A stretch of 64,000 nt of DNA from the NCBI RefSeq assembly GCF_902686445.1, contig NC_062222.1:45799292-45863291 (forward strand), in the 5' to 3' direction. Positions 1-12,254 of this stretch are shown in pieces. This stretch comes from Sciurus carolinensis. Its lineage: Eukaryota; Chordata; Mammalia; Rodentia; Sciuridae. A program made the translations under genes and the position numbers. The notes beneath the pieces were generated by a model that saw only the letters and a program-made list of their open reading frames with translations, did no database searches and had not been told where the DNA came from. Positions within the stretch are counted from its first letter, which is position 1; every line of letters starts with the position of its first letter.

Positions 1-99
1 TAAAGGGAAAAGGCAACTCAAACTTTCTTCAACCTAAATAGAAGAGCAACACTTTTCCTTTTTTTACTGAGCAAGACCAATACGTAGCATGGGAAACTC

Positions 100-456
100 T
101 TAGTCCATTCAGGCTGCTTTAGCATAGTAGCATAAACTAGGTAGTTTATAAAAAGCAGAAAAAAAGTTTTGTTTTGTTTTTTTTGGTTTTGTTTTTTGAT
201 TTTTACAGTTCTGAAGCCTGGGAAATCCAAGATCAAGACATCCACAGATTCAACATCTAATGATGTCCAAATTTCTCAGAGATGGTGCCTTCTTGCTTTG
301 TTCATGTAGGGTGGGGAGGGATCAGTGAGCCCTTGGGCCTACTTTATAAGGGCAGTAATTCCTCCTAAGTCTCTGCCCTCAAGACCTAATCACTTCTCAA
401 AGTCACCCCCACGATACCATCACCTGGCTGGCGAGTTTGTCAACAAATGAACTTGG
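100..456 (-). mobile_element. MLT1-type MaLR LTR remnant, antisense
   Basis: The order of motifs matches an antisense ERVL-MaLR (MLT1/MST group) LTR. It opens with a ttagtccattcaggctg-like end, then a gtttataaa segment, an 'acagttctgaagcctgggaaatccaagatcaag' type core, and closes with 'ctcaagacctaatcac' and 'gataccatcac'. A T/G-rich expansion interrupts it near 165-200. It is old and non-coding; the subfamily is not determined. Confidence 0.65.
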
Positions 457-939
457 AAGAAGCACAAACATTCTGACTGACATATTTAGATTTTAATTTG
501 AAGAAAGATGCGAGCAACTTTGTAGTTTTATGAGAAATAACCACTGGAAAGAGAGAGCAAAAGGTACCAAGATGGCAGGCTGGAGTTTGGAGAAAAAAGG
601 TTGGAAAGTTAGAAGAAAAGAAGGGGGAAAAAAGTGGATTCTCGGTAACAAGAGTAACAAGAGTCAGGAGACAGGAGGAAGAAGCATCTCTCATGGCATT
701 CATTAATATTCGAGTGTCTGCTACACTCCAGACCCTGTGCTCATCCCTGATGAAACAGGGACCAAGAAGGCAGTCATAGTCCGAGTCTAAATCATAGTCT
801 GATTCTAAATCATGGCACTGATTCATTAAAAAAAAAAAAAAAAAAAAAGAGGACCAATTGTAAAGTACAATACCAAGAACAAAACAGGATGAGTACCAGC
901 ACCAAGGGATCTGATAAAGCAGAACACATGCATAGTCAG
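457..939. other. Unassigned stretch with a short tandem repeat
   Basis: No gene or recognised repeat family. It holds a purine-rich segment (about 540-690), a triplicated 18-bp motif at 772-825 and a run of 21 A at 828-848. A 128-codon open frame on the minus strand here has no recognisable domain, and its acidic repeat is simply the 18-bp repeat read in frame. Confidence 0.6.
772..825. repeat. Three diverged 18-bp tandem units
   Basis: Units at 772-789 (agtcatagtccgagtcta), 790-807 (aatcatagtctgattcta) and 808-825 (aatcatggcactgattca) are head to tail. Units 1 and 2 differ at three positions; unit 3 is more diverged. An A21 run follows almost directly. Confidence 0.8.
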
Positions 940-1094
940 AGGTCCTCCTGTTTCAAATCACCTGGGAGGCTTCTTAAACATGGTTTCTGCAAAAGCCCTA
1001 CCAGACACCAACTAAATCTGAGTCCCTGGTGCTGGGCCAAGGAGTCACATTTTTGTTAAATTATTCAGCAAATTCCTAATGCACACAAGAATTC
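940..1094. mobile_element. MER5A-like hAT-Charlie fragment
   Basis: A 'tcaaatcacctgggaggcttcttaaa' opening, a central 'ctgagtccctggtgctgggccaaggagtcacat' and an 'attcctaatgcacac' end follow the order of the non-autonomous hAT element MER5A or a relative. Terminal inverted repeats are eroded, so orientation is not assigned. Confidence 0.5.
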
Positions 1095-2955
1095 AGAAAG
1101 CATTAATGCAATTGAGCTAATCCTTCCTGTGTTGCTAGTTTCTCTGTCAAAATTCAGCATCAAATTTCATAATAATTTAAATTTCTTTAAAAGAATTTGA
1201 AAATTTTAATTGAACCCATAGGCACAGATTATTAAGATTATACTTACTTTCTCTTCTTCTTCCCGGCAGCTTTTTTAAACATTGTATTTATTGTTTGCTG
1301 TTTTTAAAATGTTATGAGTTAAAGGACCAAGAAACTGTGATATAATTTGTAAAATGGTTTTATAGGTACAAATTATTACTTTTTAAGGAAAACAATTCTA
1401 ATTTTACAAGGATTTAAAAAAAAGAATTCCAAGAATGAAGATTGGTTGATGCTACAAATATAGCATATTTTTAAGGGTTAGCTAAATCAATAGTTTCCAA
1501 GTTTTGGTTGTATCACCTTCTGTCACTATTCACCTTTAAGTGAAATCTAGGAAATTGAGGTTTATTAAATTTGAACTACACTGAAAAGCAACTGATAGCT
1601 GAAGGTTAAGTGGGTGTGGGAAACATCTAGAAAGGAAAGGTTGAAAAGCAGTCCCTAAAGAAAATCCTTGAATGTCACAACAGCTTCAAGTGCCAAACAA
1701 AATGTATAATGTAGTAAATATCAGAAAACATCCATAGGGAATAGTCTCTGGACAACTATTGTTTTCAGCAGTTGACATCCATCTTTTCTAAAAATAACAT
1801 CTGTTATAAGAAAGTAAGCAACCTGATACATCGGTAAAAATATAAATATATATTCCCATTGAAATATGAGTTCCAATACATTTATGAAGCTGTTCATGTT
1901 GAAAAGATAGAGAATTTAAATGTTTGATAAAATTATTAAAGAAAATTTCTAGAAAAGATGGTTCATTAGGTTATTTCCCAAAAATATTGCCTTTATTTTT
2001 TATTGTTGCACTTTAAATTTTAATAGAGACAGTAATTTGTCTAGAATAATACTCTATAGTCAAGGTATATCACCACTGCCAACATCAAATTTTAAAAACA
2101 ACACCCACTAGAAAATATTTTTTTAACTTTCGCCATTAGGACAGACTGCAAAAAAAGTATTGCTGTAGAGAACAACAATAAAAGAAACTGCATTCTAATA
2201 TTTTAATTTAGAACAAAGTCACTCATTGTGAGTAATTGGCTTAAGTACACTTACATATTGTCTTTTTGTCAAGGAATATGTTTTAGGTGATGAATAGATT
2301 TGTTTAATATCCTAAATGTACACTGGACTCTGACCTCCCTAGCTACAATTTACATTGGCTTTCTGAACTGCTTACAGACAATGTAAAGCTGAGAAACTAA
2401 AGCAACCAAAATAAAAATTTAATCCTCAAGTTTCTCAGGAGATAGACTACAGAGAATTTTTTTCCTCTCAAATCATCTCTCAATAGATCATGATTTCATA
2501 AATAAAAGAATACATATAGAGCACATTCAATCATTTCTGTAAAATGAGTACTGGCTTCATACTGAATGACCGTCTTTGTCAGTTCATTCAATAGGCACAA
2601 ACGATAGCTGAAGACCACAGTGACTGTACAGTTCGTAGTAATGGTTCACACTCCCTGGGCCTTACTATGGGTCAGGCTTTGTCCTGGTTACCCCTACATT
2701 CTGCACAACAGCAGGAGTGATCCTCATGCAGCCTCCATGAGACTGTGCCTCTGCTCTGCTCAGGACCCTACAAATGCTACAGCCAGCAAGGCCAAGATCT
2801 GCACCCAGATTTTTTTCCCTTGCCTCATTTCCTATGACTATCGCTTGGGGCACAGTAGCCTCCTTGACATTCTTCCACCATGCTCACCACAACCTCCTTG
2901 GGGAGGCAATGGCTGTTACCTTTGTCTAGAAACACTCATGCCCAGATAACTGCAT
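1095..2955. other. No recognisable feature
   Basis: AT-rich single-copy-looking DNA. Frames on both strands are short and unremarkable. A possible MIR/L2-like stretch lies near 2640-2760 but is too decayed to call. Confidence 0.5.
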
Positions 2956-3255
2956 TGCTATTCCCTCGCTTCCTCCAGATCTCCATTCCTAAGTCATCCT
3001 CTCAAAAATGCCTTCCTTGTCCACTTTATCTAAAACTTCATAACACCCTTGACCCTTCCAGTCTCTCCACCCTCCTTTGGTTTTCTCCTTAGCATTTTGC
3101 TAACATATTTTCTATTTTTCTTTTATATTTTCTGTCTCCCTGCTATAAGTTCCATGAGAGCAGACAGTTTTATCTGTTTCATTGCCACGGCCCCAGTGCC
3201 AGAAAAGTACATGGCATATAATAGTAGCTCAGTAAATGTTTGTTGAATTACTGAA
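2956..3255 (+). mobile_element. L2 LINE 3' end
   Basis: Shows the L2 3' terminal pattern: a C/T-rich stretch, 'ccctgctataagttccatgag', 'gcagacagttttatctg', 'ccccagtgccagaa', 'agtacatggcatataatag' and finally 'ctcagtaaatgtttgttgaa'. Non-coding relic of an ancient CR1-clade LINE. Short open frames here are incidental. Confidence 0.75.
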
Positions 3256-4071
3256 AGAAGAAATTAACCTTCATCACTTACTTCTGAAGCAATGAGGACA
3301 ATCGTAGAGATTTAAAAGTATGGCCTTAAACACTAGTAATAACATAGATTTGATGGACATCTCCTGCTTTAGCCTTTACATTTTACCAAACTCAGAACAA
3401 GGTGGGGAAACAAACTCATGTATGTCATCTATGTTCCTGACCATATTAGGTACCTAATAATTGTACAGATTTTGGACTGACCTGCTAAATCTTTTAGCTT
3501 TGTGACAATGTTTATTGTCTGCTTTGAAAAAAAAAAAATCCAGAGTGAGATATTTCTTGACATTAAAAAAATAAAATAAGATTGTAAGATAAAAGAACTT
3601 CAATCGGGAGCACAAATCAAACACAAAGACTGGTCTCATTCATGTGGCATCTAGGGCATGGCACTGGCCCAGGAAAATAATTCTCCTTAAAAAGATTCTG
3701 AACGTAGACTGCTGGCTACCAGGGATTTGTTCTACAGGAGGAGTGAAAGAGACATTTCTCGGGCCTCGCCGCCTACCAGTCACCACCCTGTTCATCGCTG
3801 TGCCCAGTCAACCACCCTGCTCATTGCTGTGTTCTGCTGGGTCTCCTTGTGTGCCCATGCTGCCTCTGCTCACCTTCAAAGTCACCCGTTTAGGTCCAGC
3901 TGTTTTCTGTGACTAGTGATTGCCACAATTACAGAATTCCAGTGACTAGCTGGCCAATGATGGTGGAAAATGTGGAGCTATCAAGGAGTGGACTCTTACT
4001 AAGTACACATTAAATACTCTTCAAAGCGTGTCCAGGCCGGTCCGCTGCCAGCATTGTCACCGAGCTAGCCA
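3256..4071. other. No recognisable repeat family; local direct duplication
   Basis: No known element recognised. The section at 3640-3910 is richer in GC than its surroundings and contains a short tandem duplication at 3777-3833. An open frame of 90 codons covers it but has no recognisable domain. Confidence 0.5.
3777..3833. repeat. ~28-bp direct tandem duplication
   Basis: 'cagtcaccaccctgttcatc' (from 3777) and 'cagtcaaccaccctgctcat' (from 3805) are adjacent, diverged copies; both continue into g/t-c-gctgtg. The unit is about 28 bp, present twice. Confidence 0.7.
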
Positions 4072-4145
4072 AGCATGGCACAGTGGAAAGTTCACGGACT
4101 TTGGGATCAGACAGCCTTGGATTCAAATTCCAACTCCAAGTTTTT
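4072..4145 (+). mobile_element. MIR SINE, 5' part
   Basis: 'ggcacagtggaaagttcacg' followed by 'ctttgggatcagacagcc' and 'ttggattcaaattcc' matches the tRNA-derived head of MIR (agtggttaagagc...gagtcagact...gttcgaatccc). Confidence 0.7.
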
Positions 4146-4149
4146 TAAA

Positions 4150-4345
4150 AAACAGCTCATGTTTAACTAAGAACTTACAACATACCAGGCACTAAAGTCA
4201 TTTCACAGTCATAATATAATCTAAGTATTAATCTTCCCATTCTTATAGATGAGGAAATAGCAGCTTATTAATGTGCCCCAGCCACATAGCTAATAAGTGG
4301 TAAAGCTGGGACTGGACCTCTAACCTTTCAAACCCACAGTCCCAA
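4150..4345 (-). mobile_element. MIR SINE, antisense
   Basis: Reads 'aagaacttacaacatacca', 'ggcactaaagtcatttcaca', 'tcttatagatgaggaaatag', 'ccccagccacatagctaata', 'agtggtaaagctgggact', the order of MIR in reverse complement. It abuts a sense MIR head (4072-4145). Confidence 0.75.
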
Positions 4346-4423
4346 GTATTTTATGCTTATTTTATACTAACTTTATAATTTTGAAAGGAGAAATTAAATT
4401 TTTTAGATCCCAAGGATTAAGAT

Positions 4424-4470
4424 GAAATATATATGTGTGTGTGTATATATATATATACATGTACATACAT
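4424..4470. repeat. (TA/TG)n microsatellite
   Basis: Alternating atatat-gtgtgtgt-atatatatatat, then a looser acatgtacatacat end. Interrupted purine-pyrimidine alternation. Confidence 0.85.
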
Positions 4471-4710
4471 ATTTATATTTAGCCAAAAACATTACTGCTC
4501 AATTAATGTAAAAAAAAAAACTTTTAAATCAGAGGATTATGTGTGATTATTATTCCAGAGGGGTTAATGGATTATTTTACATACTTAAGGACAAATTCTT
4601 ACTTTGGGAGATATATATGGAAGCATTTATAGATGAAATAATATGTCCACATTTGCTTAAAAATAATCCAGTCCTTTGGGTGATATAGATAAAACAAGAC
4701 TATCATGGTT

Positions 4711-4798
4711 GGGTTGGGGATATAGCTCAGTTGGTTGAGAGCCTGCTTCACATGCATAAGACCCTGGGTTCAATCCCCAGCACCACACACAAAAAAAT
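4711..4798 (+). mobile_element. ID SINE (tRNA-Ala-derived)
   Basis: Has the tRNA-Ala-like body with A box (tagctcagttgg) and B box (ggttcaatccc), then ccagcaccac and an A-rich tail. Imperfect target duplication tatcatggtt (4701-4710) and tatcatagtt (4799-4808). RNA polymerase III type internal promoter; non-coding, mobilised by L1. Confidence 0.9.
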
Positions 4799-4808
4799 TA
4801 TCATAGTT

Positions 4809-5775
4809 ATTGAAGCTAACTGATGAATACACTGAGAACTGTAACACTTAACTTTTTTTTTTGTATTTGGAAATAGTAAAAAAGTGTTTTAATGTACCCT
4901 TTAAAATAATTTAAACACAAATGTGTGTGTATACATAAAAAGAAACATTTTTGTAAAAAGTCCCAACCAACTAGAAATAGATCATACAAACCATTCTCTT
5001 TCTTATAAATGAAAGTGATCTTCAGATATATGGTTTTTTAAATGAAAAGTTGTTGCAGAATGAGACAATGATTTATCTGGAGCTACAGTTAAAAAGTGAA
5101 ACTCATGCAGTACTATCAGCCGAGTTGAGATGGCCTCAAACCACAACTATACCCTCCAGAGTACTTCCCTAGATTTATATGGTGACTAAATGACAAAGGT
5201 AGGTGTTTCCTGCTTCACACACCAAGCATCAAAACCTGATCAACGGCAAGAAACAGAAGATTCAAGTTTTCTAGTCATAAAACACAGTGGATATTTTTCC
5301 CCTTTGAGGATACTGAATTGGAAAAATCAAGAAAACCTTAAGTGCAAATTACAAATAAAAGCATAAATGTAGTTCATGCACTTCCTGTTTTCTTATGAAA
5401 ACTTATAATACATTGAGTTATGTATTGCTAATTTATTTTCCTCCAAAGAATTAAGTAATGTTAGAGACCTAAAATTTGCAAGAAGACTTACTTGATGAAT
5501 TCACTAGGAATGTGACCCCTATCTTTAATTCTAGTATGAAAATATAGGCATTAATTTGGTGGTGGCATGATGGAACACCTATTTTGAATAAAATAAAAAA
5601 TATAAAGCCATATATAGTGAAGTGAACACCAGGTAGAAACTCAAGATCTGTCAGTCCACCAAATTTTTTATGTTGACAAAATATTTTCTGATCTTTGTTA
5701 TATTCACCAGCAAAGAACATCACTTCAGGAAAACTACTCAGGATTTCAATATTCTTAATTTCTCACTTGTTCAAA
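4809..5775. other. No recognisable feature
   Basis: AT-rich DNA without a recognised repeat or plausible gene. An 84-codon minus-strand open frame at 5469-5723 has no recognisable domain. Confidence 0.5.
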
Positions 5776-5785
5776 CACCAATTTG

Positions 5786-6000
5786 ACCTGTGTAGTGGTG
5801 CACTCCTGTAAACCCAGTGGCTCACGAGGCTGACATAGGAGGATCTAGAGTTCAAAGCCAGCCTCAGCAATAGGGAGGCACTAAGCAACTCAGTGAGACC
5901 CTGTCCCTAAATAAAATACAAAATAAGGCTGGGGATGTGACTCAGTGGTTGAGTGCCCCTGAGTTCAAGTTCCGGTACTCCCCCACTCAAAAATACACCA
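5786..6000 (+). mobile_element. B1-ID dimeric SINE (MEN type)
   Basis: Left half is a 7SL/B1-like monomer (tagtggtgcactcctgtaaa ... gttcaaagccagcctcagca ... gtgagaccctgtc), the right half an ID-like tRNA segment (ggctggggatgtgactcagt ... gagttcaagttcc). Perfect 10-bp target duplication caccaatttg at 5776-5785 and 6001-6010. Confidence 0.92.
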
Positions 6001-6254
6001 CACCAATTTGTTGTTCTACCAGAAATGACTCAACCAGACAAAATTTAGTTCCATTCAATTAAGTAAATATTCAAAGATTTTTTTAGTCCATATCCAGTCA
6101 TAATATAAACGTAGACCTGAAGACAAGCTTAGGAATGTCCAGTCTTTTTTCTTCAATACTTTCACTGTGTCTTGATCTGAGAATACAATTTTCTCTCTCT
6201 TCAGACAATTTCCTCTAATAGAAATAAAACTTGTTCTTTAAAAAAAATAATAAA

Positions 6255-6391
6255 GGGACTGGGAATGTAAGTCAGTGGTAGAATGTTTGCCTCACATGCG
6301 TGTGGCACTGGGTTCCATCCTCAGCACCATATAAATAAATAAAATAAAGGTATTGTGTCCATCTACAACTAAAAACAACAATAACAAAAAA
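6255..6391 (+). mobile_element. ID-related SINE with an extra 3' tail
   Basis: ID-like body (gggactgggaatgtaagtca ... actgggttccatcctcagca) is followed not by plain A but by an (aaat)n stretch and then 'aaaggtattgtgtccatcta' plus 'caactaaaaa'. The same tail ends the copy at 27731, so it belongs to a subfamily. Confidence 0.88.
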
Positions 6392-6760
6392 TCGATCTAG
6401 AAACAAAATATGTATCAAATTACAATTAAAAGTAATAATGTGGAGGGAAATAAAATTGTAGTCTTGAATGCTATGCTATTTACTCTCCTCTTCCACCACT
6501 AATTGGAAAAAAAATTTTTTTTAAAGGAATCAGAAAAAGCGAACTGCGGTAAGGCAGAAAGAGTTAGATAGCTAAGTTCTAACTTTCAAACCAGTTTTGG
6601 ACAGGTTCTTTAACCATTCTGAACTTAATCTTCATTCTATAAAATGATGCAAATGATTCCTACTTCAGAGCCAAGAATATTAAGATTGAATCACACATAG
6701 AACTCTAAGGCCTAAATGAAACCAAGCAAAATCTTTATTCTTCATATGCAAAAAAATAAT
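6392..6760. other. No recognisable feature
   Basis: Short AT-rich gap between a tailed ID SINE and an L1 3' end; no gene or repeat recognised. Confidence 0.5.
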
Positions 6761-6946
6761 GAGAGGGAGGGGGCTATAAAAGATGGTGGAATGAGACAGA
6801 CATCATTACCCTATGTACATGTATGATTACACGAATGGTATGAATCTACATTGTGCACAACCATAGAAATGTTTGTGTACAATAAATCAAAATGCAGTCT
6901 GTAAAAAATAAAATAAATCTTAAAAATAAAATATATTGAAAAAAAT
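6761..6946 (+). mobile_element. L1 3' UTR fragment
   Basis: Reads 'gggctataaaagatggtgga', 'atgagacagacatcattacc', 'ctatgtacatgtatgattac', 'ttgtgcacaaccatagaaat', then 'aatcaaaatgcagtctgt' and an A-rich end. It is the reverse complement of the L1 3' end at 20105-20279, so the two are members of one L1 subfamily. Confidence 0.85.
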
Positions 6947-9900
6947 GTTAATAATAAACATCCTCAGAGTGTGAACTGATTATATAAATAGAGACTAGAG
7001 CATGTTCTATTTAGCCCTGAAATCACTTGCTACCTCTAATGGAAGAATGGAAGAAATGCTCTGTGGAAAAGATGATCTTCTAGATGAAATCATCACAAAT
7101 CATAAAGTTTACTTCACTCCTCTGGGAAAGAATTGTTTTAATATTTGTACCACTTAGACCTGCAGATTTACCTCTTTACAAATCAAAGTATTTTCATTTG
7201 AGGGCATCCATGCATTGATGATCTTTTTTTTTTATGATTCAGAGTCATACAGATTCACTTTTAAGAATTATACTCAAAAATAGCTCATTTCCTAACACTT
7301 TTTGTTTGTTTATTTTACTAGTAATTTCATTCGAGGCCAAATAAAAGTCAGGTCTATGTTTTCTTCTCTATCATATTCTTTTCTTGTTGTCAGTAATTTA
7401 GTCTCAGGGAAAAAATAATAATTAAGACTAGAAAGAAAAAAATCAAAGACAGAAGGAAACAATGATAGTGTAAGAGAAATACAAAAAAATAATTGAACAA
7501 TAACTCAGAAATAGATAACAATAAGCTAAAATTATACATGACTAATTTACATGACCAATCTTGATTATTCGACAAAATTCTATGTATTCTTTATTTACTT
7601 ATTCTATCAATTTTGTAAGCTTAATGCAAAAATCCAATAAAAGTAAAATATTAATATTTTGCAAAAATTGTCATAAGTGAAAAATTGGGGACTTAATTTA
7701 CTAATATTTTGATAATTTTTTAAATTCCTACAATACACATAGTATTTCACTAGACCATTTTCTAGTGGCCTAGTTTCTGTTAAGACATTCTTTATTAAGC
7801 CTAGGCATAAAAGATGAACTTGCACACAGATGCTCTAACTGTGCAATGACACATCTCCACAATGCATTTAATCACTTTTCTATCTGCCTATTTGTATGAC
7901 AGAATACAAACAGGAATCCTGATGGTCTAGATGAAAATTGAAGACTAGCATAATATTGATATCTTTATTAAATGCACCCCAACCCCTCCAAAAAAAGATG
8001 CTTTCAGAAATGTGTTTGGCAAACTTGATATTGTTCTTGTAGATCACGATGCTTCAGAAGCATGACTTCTCTGAGGAAACACTAGATCTTGTAACAGAAA
8101 TATCTTTAAATCTTTTAGATAGCCAGTCCACAGGGAAAGGTTTAAGAAAGGATCAAAGCTTGTCCTTTCAGCTTGAATTATTCCATTACAGCTGAATGTG
8201 ACATAATTACAAAAGATGTTGGATGTGGAATCTCATCAGGATTATCTGACACTCATCTTTGTTGAAAAAGTCTCCCCAGCTGTTGCTCTGATCGCCCAAA
8301 TGTGACAGGAGTACAGAGTACAGAAGTACTTGTAAGTGACCACTGCTTGGGGCGAGCTTGGCTTTCTTAGGCCATTTTGTGACTTGCCACAACTATCAAT
8401 TGCATGAAAATACAGAAAATATTGTTCCAAATACAGTCCCATTTTCATCTGTAAAGCAGCTTAGAAAACATTAAAAAAAAAAAAAAAAAAAGAAGCAACA
8501 GCCAGGGGTTTATCTTTTGGCACATTCGTGTTCAATTCAGCCAAACCCATTTAGCTATAAACGTTTCAATCAGAAATGATCATTTGCACTCCTATGTGTC
8601 ACTTCTTATTTGTTTATACACTCTCATCTTAATTTAGCGTTCAACTATCTCAATGCCTGTTAATGGCTTTACTGGTAGAAATTCTTGTTATGGGGAATGA
8701 CTCAGAACATTTATGACTCTGGAGATGAAATAAGTTGAATAAATATTTAATTTTCTACTATGTTTAACAAGTTCTGGTCATCAGTAAATCACATTTAAAA
8801 TTTTAAAAGGTGTGTTTTTGCAAGCATTTGCCAAAGTTTCTTTTTTTAAATATCACCATGGAAGTTCAATTGTAAAATATAACATCAAACATCAAATGTT
8901 GAATAATTACTCATTCCAAAGGATTTGAGAAAAGCAAAAAAAAAAAAAACATACTTTTCTTTCCTTCCTTGTCGTGGATTACATTTTCTTCATACATTAT
9001 TAATGAAGTTAAACTACTAGTAACATGCCAAATGTGCTGCATAGGAGATTTGTGCCTAATCCAGCACAAAACAGGCCCAGTCACATAATGATAGAAAAAA
9101 GAACAAATGTCAACAGTTTCACACTGGGACTAGATTAAGCAGACCGTACTTACTGATTTCTTACACAGGGATTATCTCACTTTTAGTGCTCTGAGAAGGA
9201 AGGCCACACTTCTCTTATATTAACACAGAATTGCACCTGAGGAAAAAAAAAATGGAGAGAAAAGCCTTCGTGCCCACTCCCACTCAGTCCCATGGCCATG
9301 GAAACTTGATTTATTAAATAGCACAGACTTAAGCCATTGTTTGGATAATGGGCTACATAAAAATGTCTAATAGTGATATACAAGTATTAATACCTTAGAG
9401 ATCAAATATAATATTGCTTCTCATTGAACTCTGATTAGATCGTGCTTAAAATAACTGGTGTTTACTGTTTACCCTTCTACTTGCTAGGTTCGAAAGCTCC
9501 ATGGCTTAGGTCATGGCTGGATTCCTCACAGGCAATATTAATGTTGAAAGAGTTTAAGGATTTTTTTCCCCTTTAATCTCTAGAGTCTGAGGCTTGCAGC
9601 CCTTACGTAAGCAAACTCCCTTTGACTTCAGGGACAGTTTAGCAGTTGCATAAATATCACAGAAGCTGGCTCTATTCCCCATTATTAGTGTTGCTCAAAG
9701 GATATGTATTCATTGAAAGTGTGGTTTTCAGAACGTCAATCATCCATGCACAGAGAATTATATCTATTATGTATGTCCCAATTATGTACTATTAAATTAA
9801 GTTATGTAAACAATAAATTTATTATCTGTTCATTTATCATTTATTTTTTTATGCTTCAAAATGTACACATTTCAGTCACCTCCAAAACTTTTTGTCAGCA

Positions 9901-10535
9901 TAAAGAATGACTATTTTATCAATGATAACACAGTCTTCCAGTGTTTCTATTATCAAATAATTTCCCAAATGTACCTTTTTAAAATCTCGATCTTTAGAAA
10001 ATGTTTCAAGAAGTTTTACCTTAAGGGGAATTTTATCTTAAGGTGTACTTCCATTTTGATCTTAAACTATTGGTTAATTTACCATGACTCTTAACTCGAA
10101 TTACTTGATATGGTGGTTCAGAAACCAATTATTTAATGAATGAAACATTTAAGCATTTAGGGATTTTTGTTTATATGAAAACAAACAACAGTTCATTGTG
10201 TTGTTAATATACAAATATGCTTCAATCCATTAGAAAAATCTGTCAATAAAAGAAGAATTGGTAAAAGAATCTGAAAAAATTTTAACAGGTGGATGAGGCA
10301 ATATTGACTTGACTTACCAAAAAACAGATAGAACTCTGTACCATTCTCCAACTGCATACCCATAAAGAAAAAAAAATAGAGTTTTCTCCTTTAAGGAATT
10401 CTTTGAGAGAAAGATATTTTTCCAAGTTGACAGTCTTTTCCCCCAATTTTTTCACCACTAACTTTAAATAAAAGTGTCTCCAACATTAATCGTCTTCTTT
10501 GGCATTTCATGACTCTACCTATGCCTCTGGGCAAG
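6947..10535. other. Long stretch with no recognisable feature
   Basis: About 3.6 kb of AT-rich DNA. Contents seen: an A19 run at 8473-8491, an A-rich run at 8938-8949, and short open frames (up to about 77 codons) with no domains. No confident repeat family, RNA gene or exon. Confidence 0.5.
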
Positions 10536-10893
10536 TGCTATGGTTTGGATAAGCATTCTCCAAAAGTCCGTGTGTTAAAGGTATAGTCACCAGCCTGTGG
10601 CACTATTGAGAGGAAACTTTAAGAGGTAGGGCATAGTGGGAGAAAGGTCACTGGGGACAAGCACCGTGAATATAATATTGGGATCCCAACCCCTTCCTCT
10701 TTCTCTTTACTGTCATGAGATGACAGCTTCCTTTGCCACTCACTCCTACCATAATGAATTGCCTTGCCAGAGACCCAAAAGCAACAAGTCAACCAAGTCT
10801 GGAATCCAAAACTGTGAGCCAAAATAAACCTTTCCTCTTTTTTAAGTTTATTTATCTTAGGTATTTGTTATAGTAAAAGAAAGCTGAATAACA
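10536..10893 (+). mobile_element. MTD-like MaLR LTR
   Basis: Starts tgctatggtttggata and ends 'agaaagctgaataaca', with internal 'ctttaagaggtagggcatag', 'ggtcactggggacaagc', 'cttcctttgccactcactcc', 'aactgtgagccaaaataaac'. This is the order of rodent MTD/MTE ERVL-MaLR LTRs. Solo LTR; 'aaaataaacc' in the 3' part is the usual polyadenylation-signal region of the family. A clear 5-bp target duplication is not visible. Confidence 0.85.
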
Positions 10894-11787
10894 AATTATT
10901 TATTTCAAAATAAAATGCTGCACAAATCTTACTAAAAAACCAAACTTCCTATGGTTTCGCCTTGAATCCTTCATTTTAAAGGGGTATATATAGGCATATC
11001 TATTCACAATCAGAATCATCTTGCCAAACATAGACAATTTTAAAACATAACTATCTTTTATTTCATTTATACCTGACAACACCATCAAGTGAATATCATT
11101 GAATCTTTTCATGAATGTGAATTCTGTGTGACTTTCTTTATCATGCAACAAGGAAGTAACAAAAGAGGATACTTAAATTCACATTTTCTGACTATAAAAC
11201 TAAAAGGGTTTTCTTCCCTTCAAATTAAGCAAATTATTCTATGAATACTTAACCTCAGCAGCCATATTTAACCTCCCCCCCAAAAAAAATAAAAAGTTTT
11301 TAATCACCAACATATAACTTTTGCCTATATTTTTATCATTTTTTGTTTTATTTGTTCCAGTGTTTCCAAAATTACTACAAAAAGATGACTTTAGATATTA
11401 GATATCCAACATTTTCATTTTCATTATTTAATATTTCTTTTTTAAGACTCCTTTTATATAGGAAGAGGTTCTCTATAATTGGGTTTAAGATCATTATAAG
11501 AATATTAATTTAGCTTTTAAAAAGTGATGTCATATTAAAATATTATATAATAAATAGCATAGGTCTATGAGAAGAATGTGAAGATGGAATGGGATTGACT
11601 GAGATTTGAGAATCTGATTTATTAGTGCTTCTTTTTGACCTGTGAGAATAAAGCGAGGAATGAAGCATACATATAACTTCAGAAATGTGTAATCTACAAT
11701 AGTTTTCATAAACTTTATGATAGAAATTAATAGAATTATTAGAAAATAAGGAAGATTTAAAATTAATAATGTAAGCTATATCATAGG
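10894..11787. other. No recognisable feature
   Basis: AT-rich DNA; short minus-strand open frames (83 and 118 codons) are hydrophobic or low-complexity translations without domains. No repeat family recognised. Confidence 0.5.
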
Positions 11788-12138
11788 AAGTTAGAAGAAA
11801 CAAATTAAGAAAGGAAAAGAAAATAAATTTAAAAAAAATTAGAACAGAAATCAATGAAACTGAAAATAGGAAAATGATAGAGTAAATCAATAAAGCCAAA
11901 AGTTAATTCTTTGGAAAGACTAATAAAATTGACAAATCTCTAGCCAGGCTAACAACAAAAAGAGGGAAGACACAAATCACTAATATCAGAAATGAAAGCA
12001 AGAACATTACTACAGATCCCACGGTCATTAAAAAGTTAATAAAGGAATACTATGAACAACTCTAGGCCTACAAAGTTGATACCTTAGATGAAATGGACAA
12101 ATTCCCTAAAAAACACAATCTTTAAAAATTCATATATG

Positions 12139-12251
12139 GGCTAGGCTATAGCTCAGTTGGTAGAGTGCTTGCCTCAAATGCACAAGACCCTGGGTTCAAT
12201 CCCCAGCACCACAAAAGTACTACTACTACTACTAATACTAATAATAATAAT
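12139..12251 (+). mobile_element. ID SINE nested in L1
   Basis: tRNA-Ala-like body (ctatagctcagttggtagag ... gggttcaatccccagcacc). The tail has evolved into (tac)n/(taa)n. Target duplication aattcatatatg (12127-12138) and aattcacatatg (12252-12263) within the L1 block proves insertion into the older LINE. Confidence 0.93.
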
Positions 12252-12254
12252 AAT
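12218..12254. repeat. (TAC)n(TAA)n microsatellite in SINE tail
   Basis: Five tac units grade into taa/ata units inside the tail of the ID SINE, a typical birthplace of microsatellites. Confidence 0.85.

Noticed and set aside
440..826. 128-codon minus-strand frame with an acidic DSDYD-type repeat
   Set aside because: The repeat is the 18-bp tandem motif read in frame, the C-terminal part is the complement of a purine tract, and part overlaps an MLT1 LTR end. No domain or homologue recognised.
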